From Acidiphilium sp. (GTDB taxonomy: Bacteria > Pseudomonadota > Alphaproteobacteria > Acetobacterales > Acetobacteraceae), in contig JAQTXH010000001.1 in the NCBI GenBank assembly GCA_028688905.1, positions 1,159,770 to 1,223,769 on the forward strand: DNA of 64,000 nt, given 5' to 3'. Below, in pieces: positions 37,161 through 46,084 of this stretch (positions are counted from its first letter, which is position 1; every line of letters starts with the position of its first letter). The translations under genes and the position numbers were made by a program. The notes under the pieces are model-generated. The model saw only the letters and a list, made by a program, of their open reading frames with translations. It was not told the origin of the DNA and searched no databases.

Positions 37161-38618
37161 TCAGTAGCCTCCCGCCAATACCCAGGTGTCCTTCGATCCA
37201 CCGCCCTGCGATGAATTCACGATCAACGACCCCTGCTTCATCGCAACCCGGGTGAGGCCGCCGGGTAATACCCAGGTGTCACGACCGGTGATCACGAAGG
37301 GGCGCAAATCGAGGTGGCGCGGGCCGATTCCTTCCTCGGTCAGCGTAGGTGCCACCGAAAGGGCGATCATCGGCTGGCTGATCCATTGTTCAGGGTCGGC
37401 GATCAACGCGGCGCGCGCGGTCTCAAGCTCGGCCTTGCTGGCACGCGGGCCGATGGTGATACCGTAGCCGCCCGATTCGCCGACCGGTTTGATCACCAAT
37501 TCGTCCAGGTGATCGAGCGTGTAAGCTAAACCCTCAGCCTCGCGGCAAATGTTGGTCTGAACATTTTGGATAATCGGTTCTTCGCCAAGATAATATTTTA
37601 TAATCCGTGGCATATACGCATAAACCGCCTTGTCGTCAGCGACTCCGGTGCCGACCGCGTTGGCGAGTGCGACATTGCCGGCGCGCCAGGCGCGGATCAG
37701 TCCGGGTACGCCCAGCATGCTTTCGGGACGGAATACTTCAGGATCGAGAAAATCGTCGTTCAGCCGGCGGTAAATCGTGTGAACCCGCCGCAAGCCGCTG
37801 GTCGTGCGCATGAAGACCCGGTCGTTTTCAACCACGAGGTCGGAACCCTGCACCAACGGCACCCCCATTTCGCGAGCCAGAAAAACATGTTCGAAATAGG
37901 CTGAGTTATAAATCCCCGGCGATAACAACACCACCTGCGGGTCCCCCACGTTACCGGGAGCAATTTCGGTCATGGCAGCTCGCAGGCGCCGCCCGTAGTC
38001 ATCGACCGGCCGCAGTTTCACCCCGGACGTCAAATCGGGGAAGGCACGCAGCATGAGGTGTCGATTTTCAATCACATAGGACACGCCGGATGGGGTGCGC
38101 GCGTTGTCCTCAAGAATGCGGAACTCGCCCATTTCGTTGCGAATGATGTCGATGCCGCACACATGCACGTAAGTGCCGTGGCTCACCGCGAAATCCCGCA
38201 TTTCAGGGCGGAAATTGGCATTGCCGAACACCAGATCGGCCGGGATGATGCCATCCTTGACGATTTTGGCCTCGTGATAAATGTCGCCCAGAAATGCATT
38301 GATCGCGGTGACCCGCTGGATCGCGCCGGCCTCGATCTGCCGCCATTCCGAGGGTGTGATCACGCGGGGAATACAATCGAACGGCAAAATACGGTCAATG
38401 GCGGTCGCGTCCGAGTACACTGTGAAGGTGATTCCACGATCGATCAGATCGGTCTCCGCCGCCGTCGCCCGCATTCGCAGCGCTTCGACGCCGATCCGCT
38501 CCAGCCGTTCCCGCACCAGCGTCGGCACACCGCCATCGTCGCCACGGGCATGGGTCAGTTCGCAGAAAAACTGTTGGGGAGCGTAGTCTGCGAAAATTTC
38601 GGTGCGTTCATTGTCCAT
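37161..38618 (-). CDS. Circularly permuted ATP-grasp protein, type 2 (COG2308)
   Basis: 485 residues with the complete motif set of this amidoligase-like family: ITPSEWRQIEAGAIQRV, LEDNARTPSGVSYVIENR, YRRLNDDFLDPEVF (metal-binding acidic residues), VPGLIRAWRAGNVALANAVGTG, and the nucleotide-binding VIKPVGESGGYGI. The C-terminal end has VAMKQGSLIVNSSQGGGSKDTW. The family is predicted to make peptide or amide bonds, but no substrate is known. AAGGAG precedes the ATG at 38618. It is paired with the alpha-E gene and divergent from a fused paralogue. Confidence 0.92.
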   Translation of the reverse strand: MDNERTEIFADYAPQQFFCELTHARGDDGGVPTLVRERLERIGVEALRMRATAAETDLIDRGITFTVYSDATAIDRILPFDCIPRVITPSEWRQIEAGAIQRVTAINAFLGDIYHEAKIVKDGIIPADLVFGNANFRPEMRDFAVSHGTYVHVCGIDIIRNEMGEFRILEDNARTPSGVSYVIENRHLMLRAFPDLTSGVKLRPVDDYGRRLRAAMTEIAPGNVGDPQVVLLSPGIYNSAYFEHVFLAREMGVPLVQGSDLVVENDRVFMRTTSGLRRVHTIYRRLNDDFLDPEVFRPESMLGVPGLIRAWRAGNVALANAVGTGVADDKAVYAYMPRIIKYYLGEEPIIQNVQTNICREAEGLAYTLDHLDELVIKPVGESGGYGITIGPRASKAELETARAALIADPEQWISQPMIALSVAPTLTEEGIGPRHLDLRPFVITGRDTWVLPGGLTRVAMKQGSLIVNSSQGGGSKDTWVLAGGY

Positions 38619-38848
38619 CGTCCGCTCCTTCGTGGTTGACCCATGTTTGTCGCCCTGATCCTGCGATGCAACAAGAAAATCATTTCGGCGGGGCGGAGGC
38701 CATTATTCTTGGTATCGTCATACGCGCATCATTGTTTGACGGGCAGCTTTATGATTTTAAGAGCGTTGCAGAATTTTCCCGAAATTCATCCCGTTTTAGC
38801 CGTCATTGGACACTCGCACGGAACCGAACGGTCTGATATGCCGGTTCG

Positions 38849-41053
38849 ATGCACGTTACCGATGATGCCATTGGCGGCTTGATCGATGCTAAAGGCCATA
38901 TCCGGGCAGCCTGGAGGCCGGTGGTCGATGCGATGCAAGCAATCGGCGCGGAGGAATTCGCCGCCCGTGCCGCAGCGCTCGACCGGAGGGCGCGATTCGA
39001 ATCGCCCAGCAGCACCGCCGACACCCCGCATCTGGACCCGATTCCGGTGCCGATGTTCGATCATGAATTCGCCGATCTAGCCGCTGCCGTCATCGAACGG
39101 GTCGAGACCCTCGCGGCGTTGCTCGATGATTTATATGGCCCGCAGCAATGCATCGCCGACCGCAGCCTGCCGGGCGCATCGTTGTTCACCAACCCGCAGT
39201 TCGTGCGCCAACTCGCGCGGCAGTCTGGTCTGGCCGGTCCCCGACTCGGGCTTTATGCCATCGACCTGATCCGTCATCCGGATGGCGGGTTCCGGGTGCT
39301 GCGCGACCATACCGACCGGGCGTCGGGTCTGGGACTCGCCCTGGCGATCCGACGATTCGTGGCGGAGGTCATGCCCGAACTATTTGGCGCGGTGACGCTG
39401 GCGAGCCAGAGACCGGTGATCGAAACCCTGCAGGACGTGCTGCATTACCACGCCGGCGGAGGCCCGATCGGCCTCATTGCCGGAGCCGACGCTGACGCCG
39501 CGGACGCCCGGCTGCTGGCAAGACAGATCGGCGGCATGGCCCTGCGCCCGGATGATTTGTCATGTACGAGCGGCGCGCTCCGGCTGCGAACCCTGGCGGG
39601 ATCGACCCCCGTGCATTTACTGCTCCGCTTGGGATCGAGTCTCGGGATCGACCCGCTGGAACAGGGTGGCCACCCGTCGCTCGGGGTTCCGGGCCTGTTT
39701 CGTGCCTTGCGTAACGGCGCAGTGACGATGCTGAATGTGCCCGGAAGCGCCGTTTTACAACATGGTGATTTTAAAGCGCATTATCATGATCTATTCTGGC
39801 GTCGCCATGGCCGCGCTCCCCGCCTGCTCGAGAACGTTGGCGTTGCCCCGTCCGGATTCAACGCCGATCAAGCGCCGGTTGCCGCGCGGACGGCCGATGC
39901 CGGATCGGCCCGGTTCGACTTTGCCGCCGTCACGCTGCGCCTGTTCGCGGTGCTGATCAACGGGGTGTGGCGCGTGCTGCCGGGCGGCCTTGGCTATGCC
40001 GCGCGCGCCGACGGCACCCGGCTGGTCAAGGATATCTGGGTGATCGATTCAGGCGAGGCGGATGCAGGCGCACCCGGTCCGGCGCAACGCGCGGTGCCGC
40101 ACGCGGCGTGCCGGGTGGCAACGGATTTGCCCAGCCGCCTCGCCGATGATCTGTTGTGGCTAGGCCGCATGGTCGAACGGCTCGACGCCTCGGCGCGACT
40201 GCTATCAATCGCGCTGCCTCGCTTCGCCGATGCGAGCAACCTGCCGCACGAAGCCGCCCAGCGCGCCATGCTTGCGGCGTGTCTGGTCAATGCCCGGTTG
40301 TTGCCCAAGGAAACCGCGGGTCCGTATTTGTCGGCGCGGTTGCTGCACACGACACTTGCTAAAAGGAAACCGCTTGCAGACCTGCTCGCCGAAATTTGCC
40401 GGTTGCTCGAACATTGCGGCGAGCGGTTCAGCGTGTCGATGCGGAGCATTGTCGAAGCGGCGCTCGATCAGATTCCGCGTGATGGCGACGGCGATCCGCG
40501 CGCCCTCGCGGCCTGTGTGCGGTTCGTCGCGACCTTCAACGGGGTGATCGCCGAAGATGCATCGCGCAGCGGCGGGTTCGTGTTTCTGGAAATCGGCCGC
40601 CGCCTCGAACGCGCCGAAGCGCTGGCGGAAACCCTGACTATTTTGCTCGATGGTACCCTCGCGCGGCTCGATCCTGGCCTGTCGCTGGCGATTGAACTGG
40701 CAGATGCCCAGTTGAGCTACGAATTCGTCAATGCCGCCCCGTTGTCCCCTGCCCCGGCGATTGCGCTGCTGATTGGTGCCCCCGACTATCCGCGTAGCCT
40801 TGCGTTCCAGACCGAGGCGCTCGGAGTCGCGCTGTTTCGGATCGGTGCTACGAACGAAGCCGCGTCAGCGGTCGCGATCACCGCATCCTTGACGGCCCTT
40901 GTTGCGTCGATCACCGCGAACGCGGTCAATCCGGCAGGAATCGGCAACGTGTTGCAAGCGGCCTCAGACTCGCTGCAAACCTTGGCTTCGGCCCTCGCGG
41001 TGCATTACTTTGCGCCGGTGCCTCCTGGGCGGCAGGTGTGGAATACAGAATGA
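38849..41053 (+). CDS. Fused circularly permuted ATP-grasp / alpha-E protein with a degenerate synthetase half
   Basis: 734 residues. The N-terminal half aligns by eye with the ATP-grasp protein at 37161-38618 (AALLDDLYGPQQCIADR, LYAIDLIRHPDGGFRVLRDHTDRASGLG, GVPGLFRALRNGAVTMLNV, LVKDIWVID). From about 430 an alpha-E domain follows (RLADDLLWLGRMVERLDASARLL). Unlike the stand-alone copy, the metal motif (YRRLNDDFLDP there) reads LLRLGSSLGIDP, and the VIKPVGESGGYG nucleotide loop has no counterpart. It is therefore probably catalytically inactive or altered (inference). The divergent 230-base spacer contains no gene. The start codon lacks a strong ribosome site. Confidence 0.85.
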   Translation: MHVTDDAIGGLIDAKGHIRAAWRPVVDAMQAIGAEEFAARAAALDRRARFESPSSTADTPHLDPIPVPMFDHEFADLAAAVIERVETLAALLDDLYGPQQCIADRSLPGASLFTNPQFVRQLARQSGLAGPRLGLYAIDLIRHPDGGFRVLRDHTDRASGLGLALAIRRFVAEVMPELFGAVTLASQRPVIETLQDVLHYHAGGGPIGLIAGADADAADARLLARQIGGMALRPDDLSCTSGALRLRTLAGSTPVHLLLRLGSSLGIDPLEQGGHPSLGVPGLFRALRNGAVTMLNVPGSAVLQHGDFKAHYHDLFWRRHGRAPRLLENVGVAPSGFNADQAPVAARTADAGSARFDFAAVTLRLFAVLINGVWRVLPGGLGYAARADGTRLVKDIWVIDSGEADAGAPGPAQRAVPHAACRVATDLPSRLADDLLWLGRMVERLDASARLLSIALPRFADASNLPHEAAQRAMLAACLVNARLLPKETAGPYLSARLLHTTLAKRKPLADLLAEICRLLEHCGERFSVSMRSIVEAALDQIPRDGDGDPRALAACVRFVATFNGVIAEDASRSGGFVFLEIGRRLERAEALAETLTILLDGTLARLDPGLSLAIELADAQLSYEFVNAAPLSPAPAIALLIGAPDYPRSLAFQTEALGVALFRIGATNEAASAVAITASLTALVASITANAVNPAGIGNVLQAASDSLQTLASALAVHYFAPVPPGRQVWNTE

Positions 41054-41129
41054 TATTGTTTATTTCAGGCGCAGTCCGGCACCCAGGCTTCCCCTTCAGG
41101 TGGTTCACCTTATCAACACCCCCGCGACC

Positions 41130-41618
41130 TTAGAGACGGGTGAGTTTCGCCCGCCTGAAATATGCAAGTCCTGCTAGCCCTGTCGCTAGAACGGCGATGG
41201 TCGACGGCTCGGGTACCGAGGTCGGTGTCGTCGGCATGCCCGGTATTGAAGCCGGCGGAGAGCCGGACTGATGTGGCAGCGGTGTCAGACCGTTCGCTGG
41301 TATCAGGTTTGTCGGCGGCACATAGGGTGCGGCATCGATGAGTCCACCCGGCGCATTATCGAGCGGAACGCCCGCCAGTGCCACATCACCCAAGGCTTTC
41401 ATGACCCGCCCATAGGTTTGCGGCGTCATCGGCACGACAGGTGCCACCCAGACTTGATGGCAGCCGCAGGGCAACTGTGGCTTGGCGGGCGGCGATGCTA
41501 ACATTACCGCAAGCGCCGCACCGGCACCAACCGTGGTTACCGCCGCCGGAATGCCAGCCACTACCGGGTGGCTGGCGATAACGCCGCGGCAAATCTGGGC
41601 ACAGCGAATAATCCACAT
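41130..41618 (-). CDS. Exported PEP-CTERM protein
   Basis: 162 residues from the ATG at 41618. An N-terminal hydrophobic segment (GIPAAVTTVGAGAALAVMLA) is followed by a cysteine pair (PCGCHQ) and a Pro/Thr-rich spacer. The terminus VPEPSTIAVLATGLAGLAYFRRAKL is a textbook PEP-CTERM sorting signal: VPEP, hydrophobic helix, basic tail. Such proteins are processed by exosortase and often glycosylated or linked to exopolysaccharide. No exosortase gene is in the window. The 163-base region upstream to 41799 is AT-rich and holds no gene. Confidence 0.8.
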   Translation of the reverse strand: MWIIRCAQICRGVIASHPVVAGIPAAVTTVGAGAALAVMLASPPAKPQLPCGCHQVWVAPVVPMTPQTYGRVMKALGDVALAGVPLDNAPGGLIDAAPYVPPTNLIPANGLTPLPHQSGSPPASIPGMPTTPTSVPEPSTIAVLATGLAGLAYFRRAKLTRL

Positions 41619-41799
41619 ATGAAATGTTCTTGGCAAAAAATGTTATCGACTGCGTATCAAGTTAGTTAGATATGATCATCCTGTCAATAAACGTCAGGCT
41701 GTAAAAACCGACTAAACGAAATTGAAACCACTTGCCAAAAATCCGTTCGAGAATGACAATTTGTTCGGGGCGGTTATCATTTCGGAGAAATCGCGCGGA

Positions 41800-42087
41800 T
41801 CAGCGCCGCCAAGTACGGATCGTGACATGGCGGAACCGGATGCCATGCCGCGCCATCCGAAACCGCACATAGGCGTAGGCGACAAGCCCGACCACGATCA
41901 GGATCGGCACGGTAAACACCGCCAGCCAGAACGCCAACGCCGCAAAGCCCAGGACAATGGTGAACCCCACCAACCGCGCCAGAATGCCGCCCAGCGTCGG
42001 TCGCGTCACCGGCTGGCGGGAAAAATCCCGTGAAAAATCCCCTGCCGGAGTCATGTCGATAATTGGTCCGTCATGTCGTCGCATCAT
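41800..42087 (-). CDS. Small membrane protein of unknown function
   Basis: 95 residues with a hydrophilic N-terminus (MMRRHDGPIIDMTPAGDF), two closely spaced hydrophobic segments forming about 35-75 (ILARLVGFTIVLGFAALAFWL and FTVPILIVVGLVAYAYV) and a basic C-terminus. It could span the membrane twice. No family is recognised. It lies beside, and opposite to, tRNA-Thr, with no partner gene. Confidence 0.6.
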   Translation of the reverse strand: MMRRHDGPIIDMTPAGDFSRDFSRQPVTRPTLGGILARLVGFTIVLGFAALAFWLAVFTVPILIVVGLVAYAYVRFRMARHGIRFRHVTIRTWRR

Positions 42088-42226
42088 TCTGGTATGGTGG
42101 TCCTGCGGGGCAATTTCAGCAAGTCAAATCACGCGCGCGGCGATGAAGACTTCGCAACCAACCCGCCATAATCGCCCCGGCTTGCGCCACCCCACCCCAT
42201 TGGATATACCCGCGCGGCGACGCGAG

Positions 42227-42301
42227 GCTGTCATAGCTCAGGGGTAGAGCACCTCATTGGTAATGAGGAGGTCCAGGGTTCAATTCCCTGTGGCAGCACC
42301 A
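42227..42301 (+). tRNA. tRNA-Thr (anticodon GGT), CCA encoded
   Basis: The cloverleaf is readable: acceptor GCTGTCA with TGGCAGC (one G-T pair), D arm GCTC/GAGC, anticodon stem CCTCA/TGAGG around TTGGTAA giving anticodon GGT, T arm CAGGG/CCCTG with TTCAATT loop, discriminator A and genomic CCA at 42299-42301. It reads ACC and ACT codons. The 3' side is followed by tandem repeats and an insertion-sequence remnant. Confidence 0.97.
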
Positions 42302-42358
42302 CATGAATCAATGACTGACGAGTCATCGGCACCCATCAAAACCGACGCAATCCAAAAC

Positions 42359-42389
42359 GGGGCATCACTGGGGCATCACTGGGGCATCA
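42359..42389 (+). repeat. Tandem 11-bp repeats downstream of tRNA-Thr
   Basis: GGGGCATCACT at 42359-42369 and 42370-42380, plus a partial third copy GGGGCATCA at 42381-42389. Their position about 60 bases after a tRNA 3' end resembles integrase arm-type sites at a tRNA attachment locus; no integrase gene is present. Confidence 0.85.
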
Positions 42390-42411
42390 AAGTCGGCGCG
42401 ATAGCCCGTGA

Positions 42412-42480
42412 CAATCGGGCATCATTCACTCCGCCCTCGGCTACATCACGCCAGAACAAGCAGAGCGAAAAGCTGCATAA
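42412..42480 (+). pseudogene. C-terminal remnant of an IS3-family transposase (OrfB)
   Basis: The frame ending at the TAA 42478-42480 reads IIHSALGYITPEQAERKAA, the characteristic last residues of IS3-type OrfB integrase-core transposases. An in-frame stop at 42409-42411 shows that only about 22 codons survive. The rest of the element is missing upstream. Confidence 0.8.
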
Positions 42481-42484
42481 TCCG

Positions 42485-42510
42485 GTGTCCACTAAAACGG
42501 GGGAAGGTCA
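42485..42510 (+). mobile_element. Probable right terminal inverted repeat of the decayed IS3-family element
   Basis: Directly after the transposase remnant, the 26 bases beginning GTGTCCACTAAAACGG and ending GGGGAAGGTCA look like the terminal repeat of IS3-group elements. The left end is not visible. Within the 503-base gap 42088-42590 only the tRNA, the 11-bp repeats and this remnant are recognisable; 42511-42590 shows nothing clear. Confidence 0.6.
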
Positions 42511-42590
42511 GTCGTTCCAGCTACCTTTGCAGTAAGCGGCCGTGGTCAGCGGAAAATACCTCATCAAGCACTCTGGCCGCCGGACAAAAA

Positions 42591-44183
42591 TCAAACCCCT
42601 GCCCGCAACACCGCCTCTGCGGCGCGAATCCCATCCACCCCCGCCGACAGAATTCCACCCGCATACCCTGCTCCTTCGCCCGCCGGAAACAATCCCCGCG
42701 TATTCAAACTCTGCCCGTCATGACCGCGCGTGATGCGAATGGGCGCGGACGTGCGGGTCTCCACACCGGTCAGCACAGCATCGGCACGATCGAAGTCGGC
42801 GATTTTGCGGGCGAATGCGGGGAGGGCTTCGCGAATCGCCTCGATTGCGTAGTCCGGCAGACAGGGTGCCAGATCGGTCAGATGGACACCGGGTGTGTAG
42901 CTGGGAACGACCTCACCGAAGGATGTGGACGCACGGTCGGCGAGGAAGTCGCCAACCAGTTGGACCGGCGCGTTATAACTGGACCCGCCTGCGATAAAGG
43001 CGCGGGATTCAAGGTCGCGTTGCAGCGTAATCCCCGCCAGAACGTCGCCATCCGGAAAATCGTCCGGCGTAATGCCGACTACGATGCCGGCATTCGCGTT
43101 GCGTTCGTTACGGGAATACTGGCTCATGCCGTTGGTGACGACGCGGCCGGGTTCGGACGTCGCGGCAACCACGGTGCCGCCGGGGCACATGCAGAAACTA
43201 TAAACGCTCCGCCCGTTTTTGGCGTGGTGAACCAGTTTGTAATCGGCCGCCCCCAGGATTTCGTTACCGGCAAAACTGCCGTAGCGGGCGCGGTCGATCA
43301 TCGATTGCGGGTGCTCGATGCGAAAACCGATCGAGAAGGGTTTGGCCTCGATATAAACACCGGCATCGCGCAGCATGGCAAAACTGTCGCGGGCGGAATG
43401 GCCGATCGCGAGGATAATGTGGTCGGAGTCGATGGTCTCGCCGGTTGCCAACACCACGCCGCGGGCACGGCGGGGGTTTTGCTCGATGATCAGGCCGGTG
43501 ACCTTGGCACCAAAGCGGTATTCGCCGCCGAGGCGCTCGATGGTTGCGCGCATCGTCTCGACCATGCCGACCAGGCGGAAGGTGCCGATGTGGGGATGGG
43601 CGACAGTGAGAATTTCGTCCGGCGCGCCGGCGGCGACGAATTCGGTAAGCACTTTGCGGCCAAAATGGTTGGGGTCGCTGATCTGGCTGTAGAGTTTGCC
43701 GTCCGAGAAGGTCCCTGCCCCGCCCTCGCCGAACTGGACATTGGATTCGGGGTTGAGGATGCCACGCCGCCAAAGACCCCAGGTGTCCTTGGTGCGTTCC
43801 CGGACCAGTTTGCCACGTTCGAGGATGATCGGGCGCAGTCCGGCCTGGGCCAGAATCAGGCCCGCAAAAATGCCGCAGGGGCCGGTGCCGATAACGATAG
43901 GGCGAGATTTTGTAGGGTGGGTGGGGGGCGGTTTGTAGGTGGTGTCCGGTGTCGGGCGGATGTGGGGGTCGTTCTGGGCAAGAATGACGGCTTCATCGGC
44001 CACATCGGCGTCGATCGTGTAGGTGAGTTTGATCGCGGCTCTGCGCCGGGCGTCGATCGCTCGGCGGAACACGGAGAAGCCGCGCAACGCTTCAGGCGTG
44101 ATATCGAGACGCACGCGCACTGCCTCGCGCAGGGCGGCATCGTCATGGTCGAGCGGGAGCAGAATTTCGGTGAGGCGGAGCAT
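42591..44183 (-). CDS. FAD-dependent dehydrogenase (COG2509 family)
   Basis: 530 residues from the ATG at 44183 (MLRLTEILLPLDHD). A distinctive N-terminal domain of about 95 residues precedes the FAD-binding GTGPCGIFAGLILAQAGLRPIILERG. Further motifs are QFGEGGAGTFSDGKLYSQI, HIILAIGHSARDSF, FCMCPGGTVVAATSEPG and the C-terminal GLFPAGEGAGYAGGILSAGVDGI. The family is widespread and uncharacterised; a soluble flavin oxidoreductase is certain, its substrate unknown. It is divergent from the ABC-F gene with 66 bases between, and ends 80 bases from the IS remnant. Confidence 0.93.
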   Translation of the reverse strand: MLRLTEILLPLDHDDAALREAVRVRLDITPEALRGFSVFRRAIDARRRAAIKLTYTIDADVADEAVILAQNDPHIRPTPDTTYKPPPTHPTKSRPIVIGTGPCGIFAGLILAQAGLRPIILERGKLVRERTKDTWGLWRRGILNPESNVQFGEGGAGTFSDGKLYSQISDPNHFGRKVLTEFVAAGAPDEILTVAHPHIGTFRLVGMVETMRATIERLGGEYRFGAKVTGLIIEQNPRRARGVVLATGETIDSDHIILAIGHSARDSFAMLRDAGVYIEAKPFSIGFRIEHPQSMIDRARYGSFAGNEILGAADYKLVHHAKNGRSVYSFCMCPGGTVVAATSEPGRVVTNGMSQYSRNERNANAGIVVGITPDDFPDGDVLAGITLQRDLESRAFIAGGSSYNAPVQLVGDFLADRASTSFGEVVPSYTPGVHLTDLAPCLPDYAIEAIREALPAFARKIADFDRADAVLTGVETRTSAPIRITRGHDGQSLNTRGLFPAGEGAGYAGGILSAGVDGIRAAEAVLRAGV

Positions 44184-44249
44184 GGGGTGCGCTTTTAGCG
44201 ACTCTGGGCAGAGCTTGCCACAACGGAGCAGAATAGCCACAACGCGGCC

Positions 44250-46040
44250 ATGGCTCTTCCCCTGTTGGCGTTACAAAATATCCGGCTGTCGCTCGGCGCG
44301 TCGCCTTTGCTCGATGGTGCCGAGATTGGCGTCGGGGCAGGTGAGCGGATTTGTCTGGTCGGGCGCAATGGCTCGGGCAAATCGACGCTGCTGAAAATTG
44401 CCGCTGGGCTGATCGCGTCGGATGGCGGGTCGCGGTTTCTGCAACCGGGTGCCACGCTGCGATATTTGCCGCAGGAGCCGGATTTGTCGGGGTTTCCGAC
44501 CGTGCTGGATTATGTGTTCGACGGGTTGGACGCCGAGACCGATGGGCATCGGGCGCGCGGATTGCTTGATCAACTGGGGTTGAGCGGGGCGGAAACCACG
44601 AAACAGCTTTCCGGGGGCGAGGCACGGCGGGCGGCGATTGCGAAAGTGCTGGCACCGGCACCAGATGTGCTGTTGCTGGATGAGCCGACCAATCATTTGG
44701 ATCTGCCGGCGATCGAGTGGCTGGAAGCCGAGTTGCGCGGCTCGCGGGCGGGAATTGTGCTGATCAGCCATGATCGGCGGTTGCTGGAGAAGGTTTCGCG
44801 CAGCATCGTGTGGCTTGATCGCGGGCGGACCAGCCGGATCGATCGCGGGTTTTCGCATTTCGAAGCCTGGCGCGATGAGGTGCTCGAGCAGGAAGCGCGG
44901 GATGCACAGAAATTATCGCGCGAGATTGCGCGCGAGGAAGACTGGATGCGCTATGGCGTGACGGCGCGGCGCAAGCGCAATGTGCGGCGGGTGGCGGAAC
45001 TTGCTGGATTGCGCGAGAAGAAACGGGAAGAGACGCGCGACGCGCGCGAGTTGCAGGTGACGGCGAGTTCGGCTTCGCTTTCGGGCAAGATCGTGGTCGA
45101 TGCCAAGGGAATCGACAAAGCTTACGGCGATCAGGTGATCATTCGTGATCTGACGTTGCGGGTGTTGCGCGGTGATCGGTTGGGGATTGTTGGGCCGAAC
45201 GGGGCGGGCAAGACGACGTTGTTGCGGTTGTTGACCGGGCTGGATCAGCCTGATCGGGGGACGATCAAGCTTGGCACTAACCTTGCGGTCGCGACGCTGG
45301 ATCAGCAACGCGCGGCGCTCGATCCGGCGCGTACGCTGGCCGATACGCTGACGGGCGGCAAAAGCGATCTGGTTGAAGTAGGCGGCGAATCACGCCATGT
45401 CATTGGTTACATGAAGGATTTTCTGTTCCGGCCAGAGCAGGCGCGCACGCCTGTGGGCACGTTGTCGGGTGGTGAGCGGGGGCGGTTGCTGTTGGCGGCA
45501 ATTTTGGCAAAGCCTTCGAATCTGCTGATTCTCGATGAGCCAACCAATGATCTGGATTTGGAAACGTTGGATATTTTGCAGGATATGCTGAGCGATTACG
45601 CCGGCACGATTTTGCTGGTCAGCCACGATCGTGATTTTCTTGACCGGATTGCGACGTCGACCTTGGCGGCGGAAGGCGATGGACATTGGGTGGAATATGC
45701 CGGTGGCTATTCCGACATGCTGGCGCAGCGCGGGGTTGCGGTGCGCGAGGCCGTGGTGGCACGCAAGCCGGGGCCGTGCGGTGCCAAGCGTGTCGCGGAA
45801 CCGGGGGCGTTTTCGTTCAAGGATCGGCATCGGTTAAAGGCACTGAATACCGAAATTGCCAACCTGCAGGGCGAGATTGCGGAACTGGAAGAGACGTTTG
45901 CGGACACTGATTTGTTCACCAGGCAACCGGAGCAGTTTCAGGCGAACATGACACAATTGGCTGCGTTTCATGATCAACTCGGGGTACTGGAGGCTGAGTG
46001 GTTGGAGTTGGAGATGCGGCGGGAAAGCGTGGACAGTTAA
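44250..46040 (+). CDS. uup: ABC-F ATPase (Uup type)
   Basis: 596 residues: two nucleotide-binding domains without membrane segments. Domain 1: GRNGSGKSTLLKI, LSGGEARRAAIAKVL, LLLDEPTNHLD. Domain 2: GPNGAGKTTLLRLL, LSGGERGRLLLAAIL, LILDEPTNDLDLET. The inter-domain linker is charged, and the C-terminal coiled coil (FSFKDRHRLKALNTEIANLQGEIAELEETF to the end) is typical of Uup. ABC-F proteins act on the ribosome or, for Uup, influence precise transposon excision and late ribosome assembly. It is monocistronic and convergent with the psiE-like gene. Confidence 0.9.
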   Translation: MALPLLALQNIRLSLGASPLLDGAEIGVGAGERICLVGRNGSGKSTLLKIAAGLIASDGGSRFLQPGATLRYLPQEPDLSGFPTVLDYVFDGLDAETDGHRARGLLDQLGLSGAETTKQLSGGEARRAAIAKVLAPAPDVLLLDEPTNHLDLPAIEWLEAELRGSRAGIVLISHDRRLLEKVSRSIVWLDRGRTSRIDRGFSHFEAWRDEVLEQEARDAQKLSREIAREEDWMRYGVTARRKRNVRRVAELAGLREKKREETRDARELQVTASSASLSGKIVVDAKGIDKAYGDQVIIRDLTLRVLRGDRLGIVGPNGAGKTTLLRLLTGLDQPDRGTIKLGTNLAVATLDQQRAALDPARTLADTLTGGKSDLVEVGGESRHVIGYMKDFLFRPEQARTPVGTLSGGERGRLLLAAILAKPSNLLILDEPTNDLDLETLDILQDMLSDYAGTILLVSHDRDFLDRIATSTLAAEGDGHWVEYAGGYSDMLAQRGVAVREAVVARKPGPCGAKRVAEPGAFSFKDRHRLKALNTEIANLQGEIAELEETFADTDLFTRQPEQFQANMTQLAAFHDQLGVLEAEWLELEMRRESVDS

Positions 46041-46084
46041 AGTGTCGATAGTCAGAGGACTTCTTTTTTGTCAGAAAGAACGGC

